Shown here: positions 10,995 through 21,563 of the stretch, one piece after another | How positions within the stretch are numbered: the stretch's first letter is position 1 | Layout: each line of letters opens with the position of its first letter | Origin: Proales similis | Taxonomy: Eukaryota > Rotifera > Eurotatoria > Ploima > Proalidae | Assembly (NCBI GenBank): GCA_019059635.1 | Contig: JAGVRJ010000003.1 | Span: 2,666,001 to 2,730,000 of the forward strand | Length of the DNA: 64,000 nucleotides | Reading direction: 5' to 3' | Program-made: the position numbers and the translations under genes | Notes under the pieces: model-generated | Databases searched by the model: none | Told to the model about the DNA's origin: nothing | The model's input: only the letters and a program-made list of their open reading frames with translations

Positions 10995-13019
10995 ATGGCC
11001 CTGAATACCACAACGGCCAAAACGCCACCGCCGCATTTCAATTTGCCGTCCTCTTCATGCTCAACGTCGTCGTCGTCATCTTCGTCCGAACCGTCCACAA
11101 CTCTTACGAACACTCCGACAGCAGCTGCAGCAGGCACCAGCCCAATTGAGGGAGCAGAGACCAGCTCGGGAGCAAGCAGTGCATTCAATTGGCAGTTTAT
11201 CGACATCACACAAATTCCAAAGCGACACACAGAGCCCAGCGAGCACGAGGATCTCGTTCTTCTGCTGGACGAAAACATTGAAGCCAGCCGCCTGAAGGAT
11301 GTTCTAAGAGGCGCGGCTCGCTCGCCCAGTCAAGCGATCCGCCGCTTCCTCTGGAAGCGCATTCTCATCACCGACACGGGACAAATGCAAGTCTGCATGG
11401 ACAAATACAACAAAAAGATCGGCGTCCTGTTCGGCAAGCATTTGACGCTCAAGGCCGAACTGCCCGACTTTGTCGACCGTCAGCATCTCGTGTTCTATTA
11501 CTTGAACGAAGAAGGAAAGGCGGCCGTCTGTCGAGTGCTCAACGTGCTGGCCTCGGTCCATCCGGATATAACGTTTGCGCCACTGCTGCTGCCTCTGGCC
11601 AGCCTCTTTCTGCACTACATGAGCGAGGCCGAATGCTTTGTTTGTCTGCTGTCAGTTGTCGAGAGCAACAACAAGGTCACGCAGACCGACATCCACTGGA
11701 CCACCACCAATCAAGTGTTCAGACGATTTGCTCAAAAGTACGCGCACGGCGCCTACAACTTTCTGCTCGAGTCGCTCTACCGCAACGAGCCGGAGCTGTG
11801 CCTCGAAGCCCTTGACAACTGGCAGTGGTGGATATTCGAATGGCTGCCGTTTGAGTTTGTGCTCAACATAGTCGACTCCTATTTGCTCGAGGGTCAAAAA
11901 GTGCTCTACAGATTCGGCATCAGCCTGCTGGACCACTTTTACAAAGAGCAAACGAACAAGAACGCCAAGAGCGCCATCATCCGCTCCGAGTGCATGGCCG
12001 AGTTCTGCTCGCGCATCAACGTGCCCGTCGAGTCGGTGGTGAAGACCGCGTTCGGCTACAGGAACATGAGCCGCAAGGACATTGACAGCTTGTTTCAGAG
12101 CGAGGAGAAGCTGATTAAAAAGATGCGATCGGTAAAATCGAGCGACGAGCTACGCTACACCCGGCTCAAGAACGAACTTGCCAGCACACACGGCTACAGA
12201 AAGCGATTCTACTCGTCGATCATCTCACCGCTGCTAAGGTCCAACGTGATCGAAGAGAACGCGGTAGTGGACACCGAACGCGACAAATTGGACGCCGAGC
12301 CCAAGGGCTGGCTCAGCTCACTGAAACGCGGCCTTGGCGCGCCAAAACGTTTGCACGTGAGCGGACGCGAAGTGACACGCTCGACCTCGTTCTATCAGCA
12401 TCACTTTCCGCAGAGCAACATAAACTTGCCCTCGTTCAGCGTGGAGAACACCGGCTCCAGCATCCTCACGCCCGAACAGATCACTTTGCTTTGGCGATGG
12501 CTGCCCACTCGCTACCAAATCCTGCAGCTGCAGTTGATCTACTCAACCAACATTCACGGCTGCCGACTGATGACCTTGTTCGACAAGATCGAATTCTACC
12601 AGGCAAGCATATTGGTGATTATGACCACCACGCGATCAGTGTTCGGCGCTTTTTGCTCCATGCCGTGGAGCGACCGAGTGAATAGTGGCCGGTCGCTTCG
12701 ACCGACCTTCTTCGGCAACGGCGAGTCGTTTTTGTTCGAAATGTCGCCGCGCAAATGCAAGTACGAGTGGGTCGGACGTCGTCTCAACGGACAGACCAAG
12801 CCCGAGCAGGAAATGTTTCAGTTCGCCGACCACGAAAAGCTGATTGTGGGCGGCGGAGCAGATCGCGGATTCGGTTTACTAGTCAACAGCGATCTGGTCT
12901 ATGGACGCACCAGCGAGTCGGAGACGTTCGCCAACTCGATTCTGGGCACGGACAGCGAGTTTGAGATCGCAGTTCTCGAAGTGTTCAGCTTTGACGCCAA
13001 CAGTAACTATCTGGATTGA
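10995..13019 (+). CDS. TBC1D24: TBC1D24 / Skywalker: TBC plus TLDc domain protein
   Basis: Single-exon ORF of 674 aa. In the family, a Rab/ARF6-linked TBC domain and an oxidation-protective TLDc domain act together in synaptic vesicle traffic. A low-complexity Ser/Thr/Ala N-terminus (1-60) precedes the TBC domain (~95-340: AIRRFLWKRILI, then a helical core with WQWWIFEWLPFEFVLNIVDSYLLEG). A basic linker (~380-450) leads to the TLDc domain (~475-670: LLWRWLPTRYQILQLQLIYS, GCRLMTLFDKIE, then FGNGESFLFEM and GGGADRGFGLLVNSDL). TBC plus TLDc in one protein identifies TBC1D24. The first in-frame ATG is at 10995, with a stop not far upstream. Confidence 0.95.
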   Translation: MALNTTTAKTPPPHFNLPSSSCSTSSSSSSSEPSTTLTNTPTAAAAGTSPIEGAETSSGASSAFNWQFIDITQIPKRHTEPSEHEDLVLLLDENIEASRLKDVLRGAARSPSQAIRRFLWKRILITDTGQMQVCMDKYNKKIGVLFGKHLTLKAELPDFVDRQHLVFYYLNEEGKAAVCRVLNVLASVHPDITFAPLLLPLASLFLHYMSEAECFVCLLSVVESNNKVTQTDIHWTTTNQVFRRFAQKYAHGAYNFLLESLYRNEPELCLEALDNWQWWIFEWLPFEFVLNIVDSYLLEGQKVLYRFGISLLDHFYKEQTNKNAKSAIIRSECMAEFCSRINVPVESVVKTAFGYRNMSRKDIDSLFQSEEKLIKKMRSVKSSDELRYTRLKNELASTHGYRKRFYSSIISPLLRSNVIEENAVVDTERDKLDAEPKGWLSSLKRGLGAPKRLHVSGREVTRSTSFYQHHFPQSNINLPSFSVENTGSSILTPEQITLLWRWLPTRYQILQLQLIYSTNIHGCRLMTLFDKIEFYQASILVIMTTTRSVFGAFCSMPWSDRVNSGRSLRPTFFGNGESFLFEMSPRKCKYEWVGRRLNGQTKPEQEMFQFADHEKLIVGGGADRGFGLLVNSDLVYGRTSESETFANSILGTDSEFEIAVLEVFSFDANSNYLD

Positions 13020-13646
13020 TGTCCAGTGCGGATGTAAATTTTTATAGGCACGAACGGGCGCTCGCCATTTGGTGTTATTTAATTAATCTTTGATTCTTCG
13101 TCCTTTGTTGCTTCATTTTGCTTACTTCTATTCTCTTTCTGGTTCTATTTCGTTTTCTTTTAACTCTCTCCCTCCCTCCCTCTCTCTCTCTCTCTCTCTT
13201 TCTTTCTCACACGTCAATCGAATGTTCAATTCGCGCACACGCGTCCATGGCCGCATAGTTTGCAGCGCATGCTCAACAACAAAAATATCGCACCACTCGA
13301 ATTTAGTATTTCCAATTTCGAATCTAAAGAAAAAAAAACAAGAAAATATGAGGCTATTTATACATTCGATCGAGTCAATTTGCTGTTTATTTTTTAAAAA
13401 TCAAGACTCTTGCATTAAATAGAGAAAGTGCTCGCGTCGAGGAGCGTTACATGAGACCATCAGCACGAGTTGAATGAATAAAATAAATGAACACGATCAC
13501 TAGAAGCTTAATTTTGCTGGAGCCAGACGCCAGACTTTATTGAGCAGAATGGAAGACTAGATTTTGTTCGACTAGAGCAGTTGAGAATTAGGGAACAACA
13601 AAAATAGAACGAAACGAAACAAATGAAAAAAAGTCTAGGAGGCGGT
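13020..13646. other. Convergent intergenic region after TBC1D24
   Basis: Holds the 3' UTRs of TBC1D24 (+) and the PPxY membrane protein (-). A CT-rich tract spans ~13165-13205. A plus-strand ORF at 13090-13422 is mostly this low-complexity tract and is not supported. Confidence 0.6.
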
Positions 13647-14150
13647 CTAGACGGTCACTTGCGTCGCGGTTTCATAAGAAGGCGGCAGTTCGGTCAGACT
13701 GCAGAAGCTCGCTTGTCTGCTGTTGCTCTGCCACAAGAGACGGCGCAGATCTGGTGCCGATTGTTTTGTCAACGAGTTGCATCGACTCGACGTATGTTCA
13801 CACGAGTGTGGGTAGGCTGGTGGCGGAGACGGGCTCTGTCTTGTTTGCTCTGGTTCCAGGTCCAGTTCAAGGTGGATATGAGCCAAGTCGGCCGAAGTGT
13901 TTAAATCCGGTTTGCGACTCTTGGTCCGGTTCAGTCGGCGTTTGACATAGGCCAGCGGAGCGTAGATGATGGTTCGCATACTGAAAAAGTAGATGTTGAG
14001 CCACAGGACGAGTATGAGCAGAACTGAGATCATGATGACCACAATCATGAAGCCAATCACGATCGGGCAGTAGTCAGAGTCGTCTTCGCCTCGGCACCAC
14101 GGCCTTGAGCTGCTCATGAACGGCGATCGAAACGGACTGATGCTCTCCAT
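13647..14150 (-). CDS. Single-pass membrane protein with two PPxY motifs (Commissureless/PRRG4-like sorting adaptor?)
   Basis: Intronless, 167 aa. A short N-terminus has two cysteines, WCRG and DYC (19-28). One strong transmembrane segment follows (~29-56, IVIGFMIVVIMISVLLILVL). The basic stop-transfer KRRLNRTKSRK comes next, and then a ~90-residue cytoplasmic tail. The tail has two WW-domain ligands, PPAY (110-113) and LPPSY (155-159), close to the C-terminus. No signal peptide, so type III topology is likely. Short single-pass proteins with PPxY or LPxY motifs recruit Nedd4 ubiquitin ligases and route cargo to endosomes (Commissureless, PRRG4, WBP1L, NDFIP). Outside the motifs I do not recognise a family, so the role is inference from architecture. 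Confidence 0.65.
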   Translation of the reverse strand: MESISPFRSPFMSSSRPWCRGEDDSDYCPIVIGFMIVVIMISVLLILVLWLNIYFFSMRTIIYAPLAYVKRRLNRTKSRKPDLNTSADLAHIHLELDLEPEQTRQSPSPPPAYPHSCEHTSSRCNSLTKQSAPDLRRLLWQSNSRQASFCSLTELPPSYETATQVTV

Positions 14151-15837
14151 CTAGAGTCGAATGAGTGAAAAGATAAATGTTTGGTTTTTGATGCCGCACA
14201 AGGAGAGAGGCAGAATTTATAGATTTGGAATGGCGGATGTGCAGTATGTGGTGTCAATTAGAGCTCAAGATCTAAAGAGTTCCCCATGATCGAAGCCCGG
14301 CTGTGTCTGGCCCATCGGCGCTCAAAACGGGCTTCTTCTCGTCCAGCAGCCTTATTTCATTTGACAGGCGCGCTCGAAATAAATTGTTTGTAGAAATAAT
14401 TAGTGCGCGAGCAGCATCGGCAGCCGTCCACAAGGCCGTTCGGATGTGACAAGTTCGCGAGCGGGTCGTGAACGACCGAATGACAGAGAGAGAGACAGAG
14501 AGAGGGAGAGGGAGAGGGAGAGCGTGAAGAGCAGATTCAAATGAGAGACACAGAAAAGAGGAAGAGAGCGGGACATTGATGCATCGCATGCCTGATAATC
14601 AGTCTGAACTTTATCTGACCAATGCGAGCGATCGATGCCCATTGTTCTTGATTATCATCATCGTCATTATTGTAGTGGCCATCAGCCGCATTAATTAATT
14701 AATGCTTTTAATCTAAATGAAAGCGGACGTTCCGCGCCGCTTCTCTTCTCCGCCTCCACTCTCAGCAAGTAGAATTAGCGGCCAGTGCTCGTCACTCATG
14801 CAAGCGCTCGCTTGCTGAGCGCGCCAAGTGCTCGCCACCGCCTCTCTCGTAAGCAGCGACATATTGAATTAATTCGAGACTAAGATGATTTATGGCATTT
14901 AACCAGCTGTCTCATTTGGCGTCTTCTCCTCGACTTACTCCGATTTCGGCCGGCCAACCTGACGGCGCCTTCCATCGTTCGTCTCCCCTTCGACCCCCAC
15001 CGATTCTCGTTCGCACCAGTGTCGGTGTTGATTCAGACTGTCATGACAAATTGAGACCTGACTGTCTTGCACTCGTCGTCTCTCCACTCGATTGACGCGT
15101 CTCTTAACTGCCGGAAGCTCTTGCTCTCAACAAGAGTGTTATTATTGATCTAAATGTGCGTCGCTTTGGTGCGTCTGTGGCAGCCAAATGTCCGTGCAAA
15201 TTAAAACACAAACGGATGCAATATCTAGACTGCGGAATTGGACCGAAATTGTTTTTTTTTTCTGCACGAGGACTCGTGCTCGTTCACTCTCTCAGTGGTT
15301 GTAAATGGCACGGATTGCCGAAAGGCGCTCGACGACTAGACTCGGAACCTTTTAGAAATTTGGAGAGAGAAAAAAGCGAGAGCGCAAATGGGCGGGGCAA
15401 ATTCGGCGGCGTCACAGCACGTCATCATTAGAGCGGCAAATAGCCTTCACTAGACACCAGCGTTGTTGTTGTTGATGTAGTGGATGCCATCGCCGCTAAC
15501 TCACTCTGGCTAGTTAATTCGCTCAACAGCTGCACTGTCGCTAATTTATTCTATTCCCGAGGCACTCTCTGGCGAGAACAAAAGTAAAGAGAGAGAATAG
15601 ATGGTTGGTCATTGTTCACTGGCTCAAATTGGCGATGGGCAATTGTGTTCAAGTTTTTCATCGAGTATATGCTCAAAAGGCAGGTCTTTGTCGGCCAACT
15701 CAGCGCCGATGTGTCTCAATCTCATTAAATAATCTGAATGAAAACGGCCCGTGTGATTCATGAAGCGTTTATAGTCCACCTGAAGCAGCTAATCCCAACA
15801 CCAATTAAACGGGCCAACTGAATAGCTCCGAAAATGT
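14151..15837. other. Long intergenic region
   Basis: No supportable gene in 1.7 kb. It holds a GA-rich tract at ~14481-14521 and a TTAATTAATTAATG motif near 14690. Weak ORFs at 14892-15095 and 15156-15431 show no domain. It is the likely regulatory region of the PPxY protein gene. Confidence 0.5.
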
Positions 15838-16772
15838 TTAATATACCCGAAAATCGGCTTCGATCTCGCTCCGCTGCTTTTGCTCGCGTCTCAGCGCCTC
15901 CGCTTGTGTCTTGAGTCTAAACGCGGCGACGCCAATTAGAGCTCGCGCTCGGTTCGAAAAATAAAACGTGTTTTACTTTTCCAGGAGAGTTTCAATCGAT
16001 GCCTCGTGTCTGGCTTTCATTTCCTGCATCCGGCCCTCGCATTCCAGCTCACAGTTCAATCTACACTGATCGAGCGCCTGTTGCTTTTCCAGCTCGCATT
16101 CGCTTCGAGTCTGTTTGACAGCTTCTTCTACACGCTGTTTAATCTCGGCTTCCAACTGCTCCATCAAATCAATCCTCATCTGCTCTCTGGCCTCCTCCAA
16201 ACATCTCAATCGAAACTGCTCGTCTGCAAGATGCTGCTTGGCCAGTGCGCGCTCGCACTCGCTGTTCATGCGAGCAATCAGGCTTCTTATTCGCTCCTGC
16301 TCTTCCTCGTCTCTTTGTTTCTCAACTCGGCTAAATTTCAGCTCGTAGTCCTAGTCGGTCCAAGTCATTTCATAGTGTGACGTGACACAAAATCGCCTTA
16401 CCTCGATCAATTGACGCCTCTGAGCTTCAAACTCACCTCTCAGTCTCTGCTCGGTCTCTTGCTTAATCCGATCTGACGAGCGATCTCTGCACTCTGCCGG
16501 TCTAGCTGAGCGTCCGATAGGTGTGGCGCTTTTGCTCAGCTCTATTCGTTTTCTCAGCGCCTCGCCAAGCTCTGCTCGGTTATTTCGTCGTCAATCAGAT
16601 TGCCTGATTCTATTGATTATGAGCTTGCCGAGCAGTTCTTACCAATTATGTGTTCGTGAGTCAGCTGTTGTTTGACAGCGATGACAGGTTGCACGCGGCC
16701 GGCCACACTCGCATCGTACAGCCTCTGGGCTCGATCAAGCCGGGCGCTTCGCATCAGCTTCCTATCGCTCAT
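15838..16772 (-). CDS. Coiled-coil protein of unknown family, 250 aa
   Basis: Not recognised. Four exons join with matching phases: 16772-16643, ~16571-16402, 16350-15977 and 15916-15838. The second exon has a NAGNAG acceptor, so its start could be 3 nt earlier. The first exon is short and basic (MSDRKLMRSARLDRAQRLYD). From about residue 70 to the end the protein is a nearly continuous charged coiled coil rich in Glu, Arg and Gln, with regularly placed Cys (RSECELEKQQALDQCRLNCE). A structural or cytoskeletal role, perhaps ciliary or centrosomal, is only a guess. The start codon is the first ATG of exon 1. Confidence 0.6.
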
Positions 16773-16957
16773 TCTCGCACGACGCGGCTCGTATGCTTGT
16801 GCGAACCGACACTCAGCTCGCTCTCGTCGTCGTCGTCAAGACGATCGCTCAAGTTTACTAGAAACTCTCAAGTTTAACTAATCATTTATTAAAAAGAACT
16901 CAGACGATTTAATTGAAACTCATGGAAAAGGAGAGAGAGAGAGCGCGCGGGGTTTGC

Positions 16958-17584
16958 TCAGTGTCGAGACTGCGGCGGTTGTCTGTTTTTGCACGAGTTT
17001 AAAAGCTTGAGTTTCTGCCGCTTGTTCTGCACAGGACAGTACTTTTTGGTGTGTGCGTTTTGTCCACTTGCGCCGCAAACAGGGCAAGTGTACTTGAGCA
17101 GGATGGGACAGGTGATCCGGTCTTGAGTGTCTTTGAGCGAATGAGAGCTGTAGATGAGCCTGCTCTCGCCGTTTGCCTTGCAGAACGAGCAGCACTTGGG
17201 CCGAGCGCCCGACGACTGACGCAACGCAGACTCGTAAATAAACCGGCTCATGTCGACCGAATCGCTTGGGCGAAGCTCGGCTGTCGATCGCTTCGTGTCA
17301 AATGCCGCACTGGACACTGGTGCGTCGTGCTGTGCGAAGAGATTGCCTCTTGCTGGTGGCAATGGGCTGAAAAATAGCTGATGATGTAGACTCCAGTTGA
17401 TCACATTGCTGCAGTCAGTGAGAGGAAACGGCCGCGACGGACTGGCCGAGAAGCGGAATGCAGGACTAGAGAGGCGCGAATCGAGCGGCGAAAAACTGGG
17501 AGTAGAAAAGGGCGACCAAGCAGAGGCCGTGCTTGAATCAGTCACAGGCCTAATGCTGAGCGGGCGCAACGTGCTCGGGAACAT
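16958..17584 (-). CDS. nanos: Nanos, CCHC zinc-finger translational repressor
   Basis: Intronless, 208 aa. Nanos acts with Pumilio and CCR4-NOT to repress mRNAs in germ cells. The C-terminal half (131-184) holds the two conserved CCHC fingers with exact spacing C-x2-C-x12-H-x10-C-x7-C-x2-C-x7-H-x4-C, starting at CSFCKANGES and ending at HTKKYC. The N-terminal half is Ser/Pro/Phe-rich and unconserved, as usual. A TATA-like box (TATAAAAG, 17671-17664 on the minus strand) lies about 80 nt upstream of the ATG. A germline regulator role is by homology. Confidence 0.95.
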   Translation of the reverse strand: MFPSTLRPLSIRPVTDSSTASAWSPFSTPSFSPLDSRLSSPAFRFSASPSRPFPLTDCSNVINWSLHHQLFFSPLPPARGNLFAQHDAPVSSAAFDTKRSTAELRPSDSVDMSRFIYESALRQSSGARPKCCSFCKANGESRLIYSSHSLKDTQDRITCPILLKYTCPVCGASGQNAHTKKYCPVQNKRQKLKLLNSCKNRQPPQSRH

Positions 17585-18032
17585 GTCTCTTTTCGATGCG
17601 ATTCAGGCACTAGAACGGTTTTCTAAATAATCCGCTTGACAAGGCCTTCCGTGCTGCAGTCGGCTTTTATAGGCGCAAATTCAAGAGGCCAACTCGACCA
17701 GTGACTGGAGAGAGAGAGAGAAAACGACCAGATCGGCGAGCGGCCTAGTCAGGTCGCGACCAGGCATACTCAGCCGCTGTGAGGACGATCGGGCGCAAAC
17801 TGCGTCGCCCCTCGCATAACTCGATTAGCATAAGGCGCTCATAATGCAGCCGTCTGAATGCGGGCCCGATCGGTCGAGTTGCACGATTTCTCACGACGAT
17901 TGTGATGACGTTGTCAATCGTGCGGGTTCATTATTCACCGCCTTGCGATCGCTGTCAGCACGAACGGTATCAATTTGAGGCAACGCACTTGTCTAGTTGA
18001 GTCGGCCCAAAAGAGAATGCATACTTAGCTGC
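17585..18032. other. Divergent promoter region nanos (-) / FNDC3 (+)
   Basis: Besides the nanos TATA box, a four-codon upstream ORF (ATG at 18016) precedes the FNDC3 start. A (GA)n stretch lies at 17708-17721. No other gene seen. Confidence 0.5.
17664..17671 (-). promoter_or_regulatory. TATA box of the nanos gene
   Basis: TATAAAAG on the minus strand, 80 nt upstream of the nanos ATG. This allows a start site about 25-30 nt downstream and a 5' UTR of about 50 nt. Confidence 0.5.
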
Positions 18033-21000
18033 ATGGCCAGCGTAGCGCACTCAGAAACGGACGCTCGTCGCCAGCGTCCTCCCAATACTTTACCATTGAG
18101 AAGCAATGCGAGAAGAGAGCCGCCACCGGTTGTCTACCCGTCTCCTGTGATGGCCGCTCCAAACGTGTACGCGCCCTATTCACCTATGGCGCCGTTTTAC
18201 ACGCCTTTCGCCTCGCCGGCGCGCGCCTCACCCGCCGCGCCATTCATCCAGACTGTGGACGAAGCGGCGGTTCCGATCATGCCGCTCGCTTCGTCCAACA
18301 CAGTGTTCGTTCACGTCGACGTCGGCCACGTATTTCAGGTGCGTCTCGGCGAGCAGATTCGCGAGATTGTCGGACCGGCCACGGTCAAGATTGCCAGCAA
18401 TAACGAGACACAAGCAGTTCCTCTTGAGCTCACATCTCTTGCGCCCGGCCAAATGGTTCAGCAAATTGTAGACGAGAACGGATTGCTCACTCATCTAATA
18501 ATCTCGTCGCATGTGGGCGCAATGAGACCACCCGGCGCACACTGGCCTCCGCCTCAAGTGCCCCTGCCGGCCCAAGTCGCTCAAGTCGAGTGGCCGCCGG
18601 CGAGCAAAAGGCCGCAAATAAGCGTTCAGCTTGCAAACAACCCAAATCAGCCAAATCAATCTCTTTCGCCATCTTCATCATCTCAATCATCTACAAGCAG
18701 TCAGACCAAAGCGAACGGAGAAGCGGACCGCCTCCTGCGGCCGGCCAGAATCACTGAGCTGACTGCGAGCACGGTGACCATCAACCTTGACTCTGATTCC
18801 AACGTGACAGAGCCGATCTATTCACTCGAGCTGGCGGCCGCCGACACAAGCGAATTCCGCCTCGTCTACTCGGGAGACGCCAACGAGATAATTCTAAAAG
18901 ATCTGAGGCCATCGAGCGCCTACCAAATCCGCTACAGCATAAGCGACGAGTCTGGCCGCACAAACATTCAGTCCAGTCCGAGTAGCTTCAGAACGCTGTC
19001 GCAATTGGCGAATCTAAAGCCCAGCATCGAAGAGCGCACTCCAGTCGAGTATCTTGTCAAATGGCCGTCGTACTCATCTCCGTTAATTCTTCAGCGACAA
19101 GAGCTCACCAACGAGGCGATTGCGCCCGAGCCGTTCGAGGCCGTTTACGAAGGGCCGGCAACAAGCTGTTTACAATCAGATCTTAAACCGGGCAGTCACT
19201 ATGCCTTTCGACTGGCCGACTCGGACGGCAATCTAAGTCAAACTGTCTTCCTACACACCGCGTGCAGCTTGAGACCGCCTCAGCAGCTGCAGCTGGTCGA
19301 GGCGACTCACAATTCGGTGTCTCTTAAATGGAATGCCTGTGCATCAAGCGAGCCTGTCAAATATGAACTGCAAATGAGCGAGCAGTCACACAGCTCATTT
19401 TCGACCGTCTACTACGGACTGAGCAGGTTTTACAAGTCGGAGGCGCTCAAACGAAACACATCATATCAGTTCAGAGTGAGAAGCTGTGACAGTAGACGCC
19501 AGAGTAGATGGAGCAATGTGCGCCTATTCCACACACTTGCGCAGGGTCCTGCCAGTCCGATCGCTCTTCGTCTGCGAACAGGCGAACGCGGCGGCCGTCT
19601 GCTTCGCTGGAATGCGCCCGAAGACGATGGCGGTGCGCCCATACTTCGATTCTGTCTTCAAATCGCAGCCGGCGAAGGCAGAGATTTGAATAAATTTCGC
19701 ACCGTTTACGAAGGACCTGCCAACGAGTGGGACCTGAGCAGTCTGGCGCCAGGCTTCTACCAAGCTCGAGTGAATTGCTCAAATCTGACCGGAGCCAGTC
19801 AATGGTCTGAGCACTTGCCCTTTCAAATCAGCCAGGCGATAAGACTCGACGCGCCCAGAGTCGAGTTCCTCCAGTCGGGCGCGGTGCGCATCGCATGGGA
19901 TGCTCCGGTCGACTGCGATTGCGAATACGAGCTCTTGCTCGATGGAGTCGAGTACACTCGAACAGAACGCTCATTTATAGACATATTCGACCTTGAGCCT
20001 GGCAGCAAGCATCAAGTGAAATTACGCGCCCTAAATTCGTTTGAGAAAAGCGATTGGAAATCGACAGGCACATTCCAGGTGCCAGCATCTCTTCCTCAAC
20101 AGCCTCAAGCTCCTCAATTACATCTAAAAGCGCACAACCAGTTGATAGTGAGCTGGCAGTCGAGTCGATTGTCGAGCAGCGACGAGTCCTACTTGCTAGA
20201 GCAATCGATCGACGGCAATTTCGTGACAATTTACGAAGGCGATTGCCTTTCGTTTGATCTAAAAGGCCCATTCGAGCCGATGCAAGAATACACGTTCCGC
20301 CTATCGACCAGGAATCAGCTCGGACTGAGCGCGCCCAGCCCGGAGGCGCATATACTGATACCGGCCGCCGTTCCGTCTGCTGTTCCTCGAGTCTGGGAGA
20401 GCGAGATCGGCGTAAATGGGTTCACACTCAACTGGAAGCGGCCCAACTCAAACGGCAGCCAGATCATATTTTACAAGGTCGACCTTGCATCGGCCGTCTC
20501 CTCCAAATTCGACCAATCATTTAAAGTAGAAGAGCATGAACAAGACAACGCCGATCGGCATTACAAGATCGCTGGCCTCAAAGAGAACAGCGCCTATCGA
20601 GTTCGTATTCAAGCAGTAAACCAAGTCGGCATGGGAGCGTTCTCGTCCGTGCTCAAAGTCCGGACGCTTGCCGTTGCGCCTGCACCGCCCAAATTGAAGT
20701 GTTCGTCGGCCCGCTGTGACAGCCTCAAGGTCAGATGGAACGCAGACAAACGAGTGAGTATGTATCGGCTTCAGTGCAAAAGGGGCAGCGAGTTTGTCGA
20801 TCTCTACGAATCAAAATCAAACGAGTTCCGCGTCGCCGGCCTGAAGGCCAACACCGAGTACAAATTTCGAATCTGTGCAGTGACCGATGCTGGCCAAGGT
20901 GAGTGGTCGAGCGAGTATGTGTTCAGCACGAGCGACAAGCCGGCCAGTGTGCCCATTCAGCTGCGGGCTGAACATGTCTCGAGTGACTCCTGTCAACTAG

Positions 21001-21563
21001 CTTGGTCCTACTGCGAGAGCAACAACAAAACAAAAGCATTGTCGTCGTCGTCGTCGTCCAGCGTCTACACTTTGCACATAAAAAAAGACGAACAAACAAA
21101 TTTCGAACAAGTCTACAAGGGAAGTGAGAAGCGGTTCAATGTGCAGCGACTTGAAGCAGCATCCAACTACACAGCCAGAGTGGTGCTCGACACGAATGGT
21201 GGAGCGGACAGTCAAAAATCGGCCGAGCTCAAATTCAAAACCAGTCCGAGCGCGTCGACCAAGTCGAGAAGTGTCGGATCAGCGAAAAATTCCAACCAAA
21301 AATTGAACCTAATCAGCGCAATAAGTTTGCCGTCGTTTTCAATGAGAATGAACTCGCGACGGGCAGCTGCCTCCTCCACAGCGTCTGCCTCTCTCAGCGC
21401 ATTAAACACCAGTCAGAGCGCTCCATGCGCACAGTCGCTTAGCGATCGGCAATGGGCCCTCTTTCTCATTGCCAGCATGGTATTGATTTCAATTTTAATC
21501 GCGTTTGTATTCAATCGATACTTGTCTCACCTCAGTCTGACCGTCTCCTCCCCGCACACGTGA
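18033..21563 (+). CDS. FNDC3: FNDC3-family protein: multiple fibronectin type III domains with C-terminal membrane anchor
   Basis: Intronless, 1176 aa from the ATG at 18033; an in-frame TTG at 17997 is an unlikely start. A Pro-rich N-terminus (PPVVYPSPVMAAPNVYAPYS) and a conserved segment after it (QIREIVGPATVKI) precede about nine FN3 repeats, seen as recurring LxWxxP/WN and Y-x-[FV]-R patterns. A Ser-rich linker and one C-terminal transmembrane helix (WALFLIASMVLISILIAFVF) end the protein. FNDC3A/B have the same plan: Pro-rich head, nine FN3 and a tail anchor on Golgi/ER membranes. Vertebrate orthologues are interrupted by many introns, and this copy has none. Confidence 0.9.
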   Translation: MASVAHSETDARRQRPPNTLPLRSNARREPPPVVYPSPVMAAPNVYAPYSPMAPFYTPFASPARASPAAPFIQTVDEAAVPIMPLASSNTVFVHVDVGHVFQVRLGEQIREIVGPATVKIASNNETQAVPLELTSLAPGQMVQQIVDENGLLTHLIISSHVGAMRPPGAHWPPPQVPLPAQVAQVEWPPASKRPQISVQLANNPNQPNQSLSPSSSSQSSTSSQTKANGEADRLLRPARITELTASTVTINLDSDSNVTEPIYSLELAAADTSEFRLVYSGDANEIILKDLRPSSAYQIRYSISDESGRTNIQSSPSSFRTLSQLANLKPSIEERTPVEYLVKWPSYSSPLILQRQELTNEAIAPEPFEAVYEGPATSCLQSDLKPGSHYAFRLADSDGNLSQTVFLHTACSLRPPQQLQLVEATHNSVSLKWNACASSEPVKYELQMSEQSHSSFSTVYYGLSRFYKSEALKRNTSYQFRVRSCDSRRQSRWSNVRLFHTLAQGPASPIALRLRTGERGGRLLRWNAPEDDGGAPILRFCLQIAAGEGRDLNKFRTVYEGPANEWDLSSLAPGFYQARVNCSNLTGASQWSEHLPFQISQAIRLDAPRVEFLQSGAVRIAWDAPVDCDCEYELLLDGVEYTRTERSFIDIFDLEPGSKHQVKLRALNSFEKSDWKSTGTFQVPASLPQQPQAPQLHLKAHNQLIVSWQSSRLSSSDESYLLEQSIDGNFVTIYEGDCLSFDLKGPFEPMQEYTFRLSTRNQLGLSAPSPEAHILIPAAVPSAVPRVWESEIGVNGFTLNWKRPNSNGSQIIFYKVDLASAVSSKFDQSFKVEEHEQDNADRHYKIAGLKENSAYRVRIQAVNQVGMGAFSSVLKVRTLAVAPAPPKLKCSSARCDSLKVRWNADKRVSMYRLQCKRGSEFVDLYESKSNEFRVAGLKANTEYKFRICAVTDAGQGEWSSEYVFSTSDKPASVPIQLRAEHVSSDSCQLAWSYCESNNKTKALSSSSSSSVYTLHIKKDEQTNFEQVYKGSEKRFNVQRLEAASNYTARVVLDTNGGADSQKSAELKFKTSPSASTKSRSVGSAKNSNQKLNLISAISLPSFSMRMNSRRAAASSTASASLSALNTSQSAPCAQSLSDRQWALFLIASMVLISILIAFVFNRYLSHLSLTVSSPHT

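Noticed and set aside
13090-13422. Plus-strand ORF after TBC1D24
   Set aside because: Driven by the CT microsatellite (Leu/Ser repeats). It is 3' UTR sequence.
17997-18032. TTG start giving 12 extra residues on FNDC3
   Set aside because: An ATG in good context follows at 18033. The extra residues look like 5' UTR.
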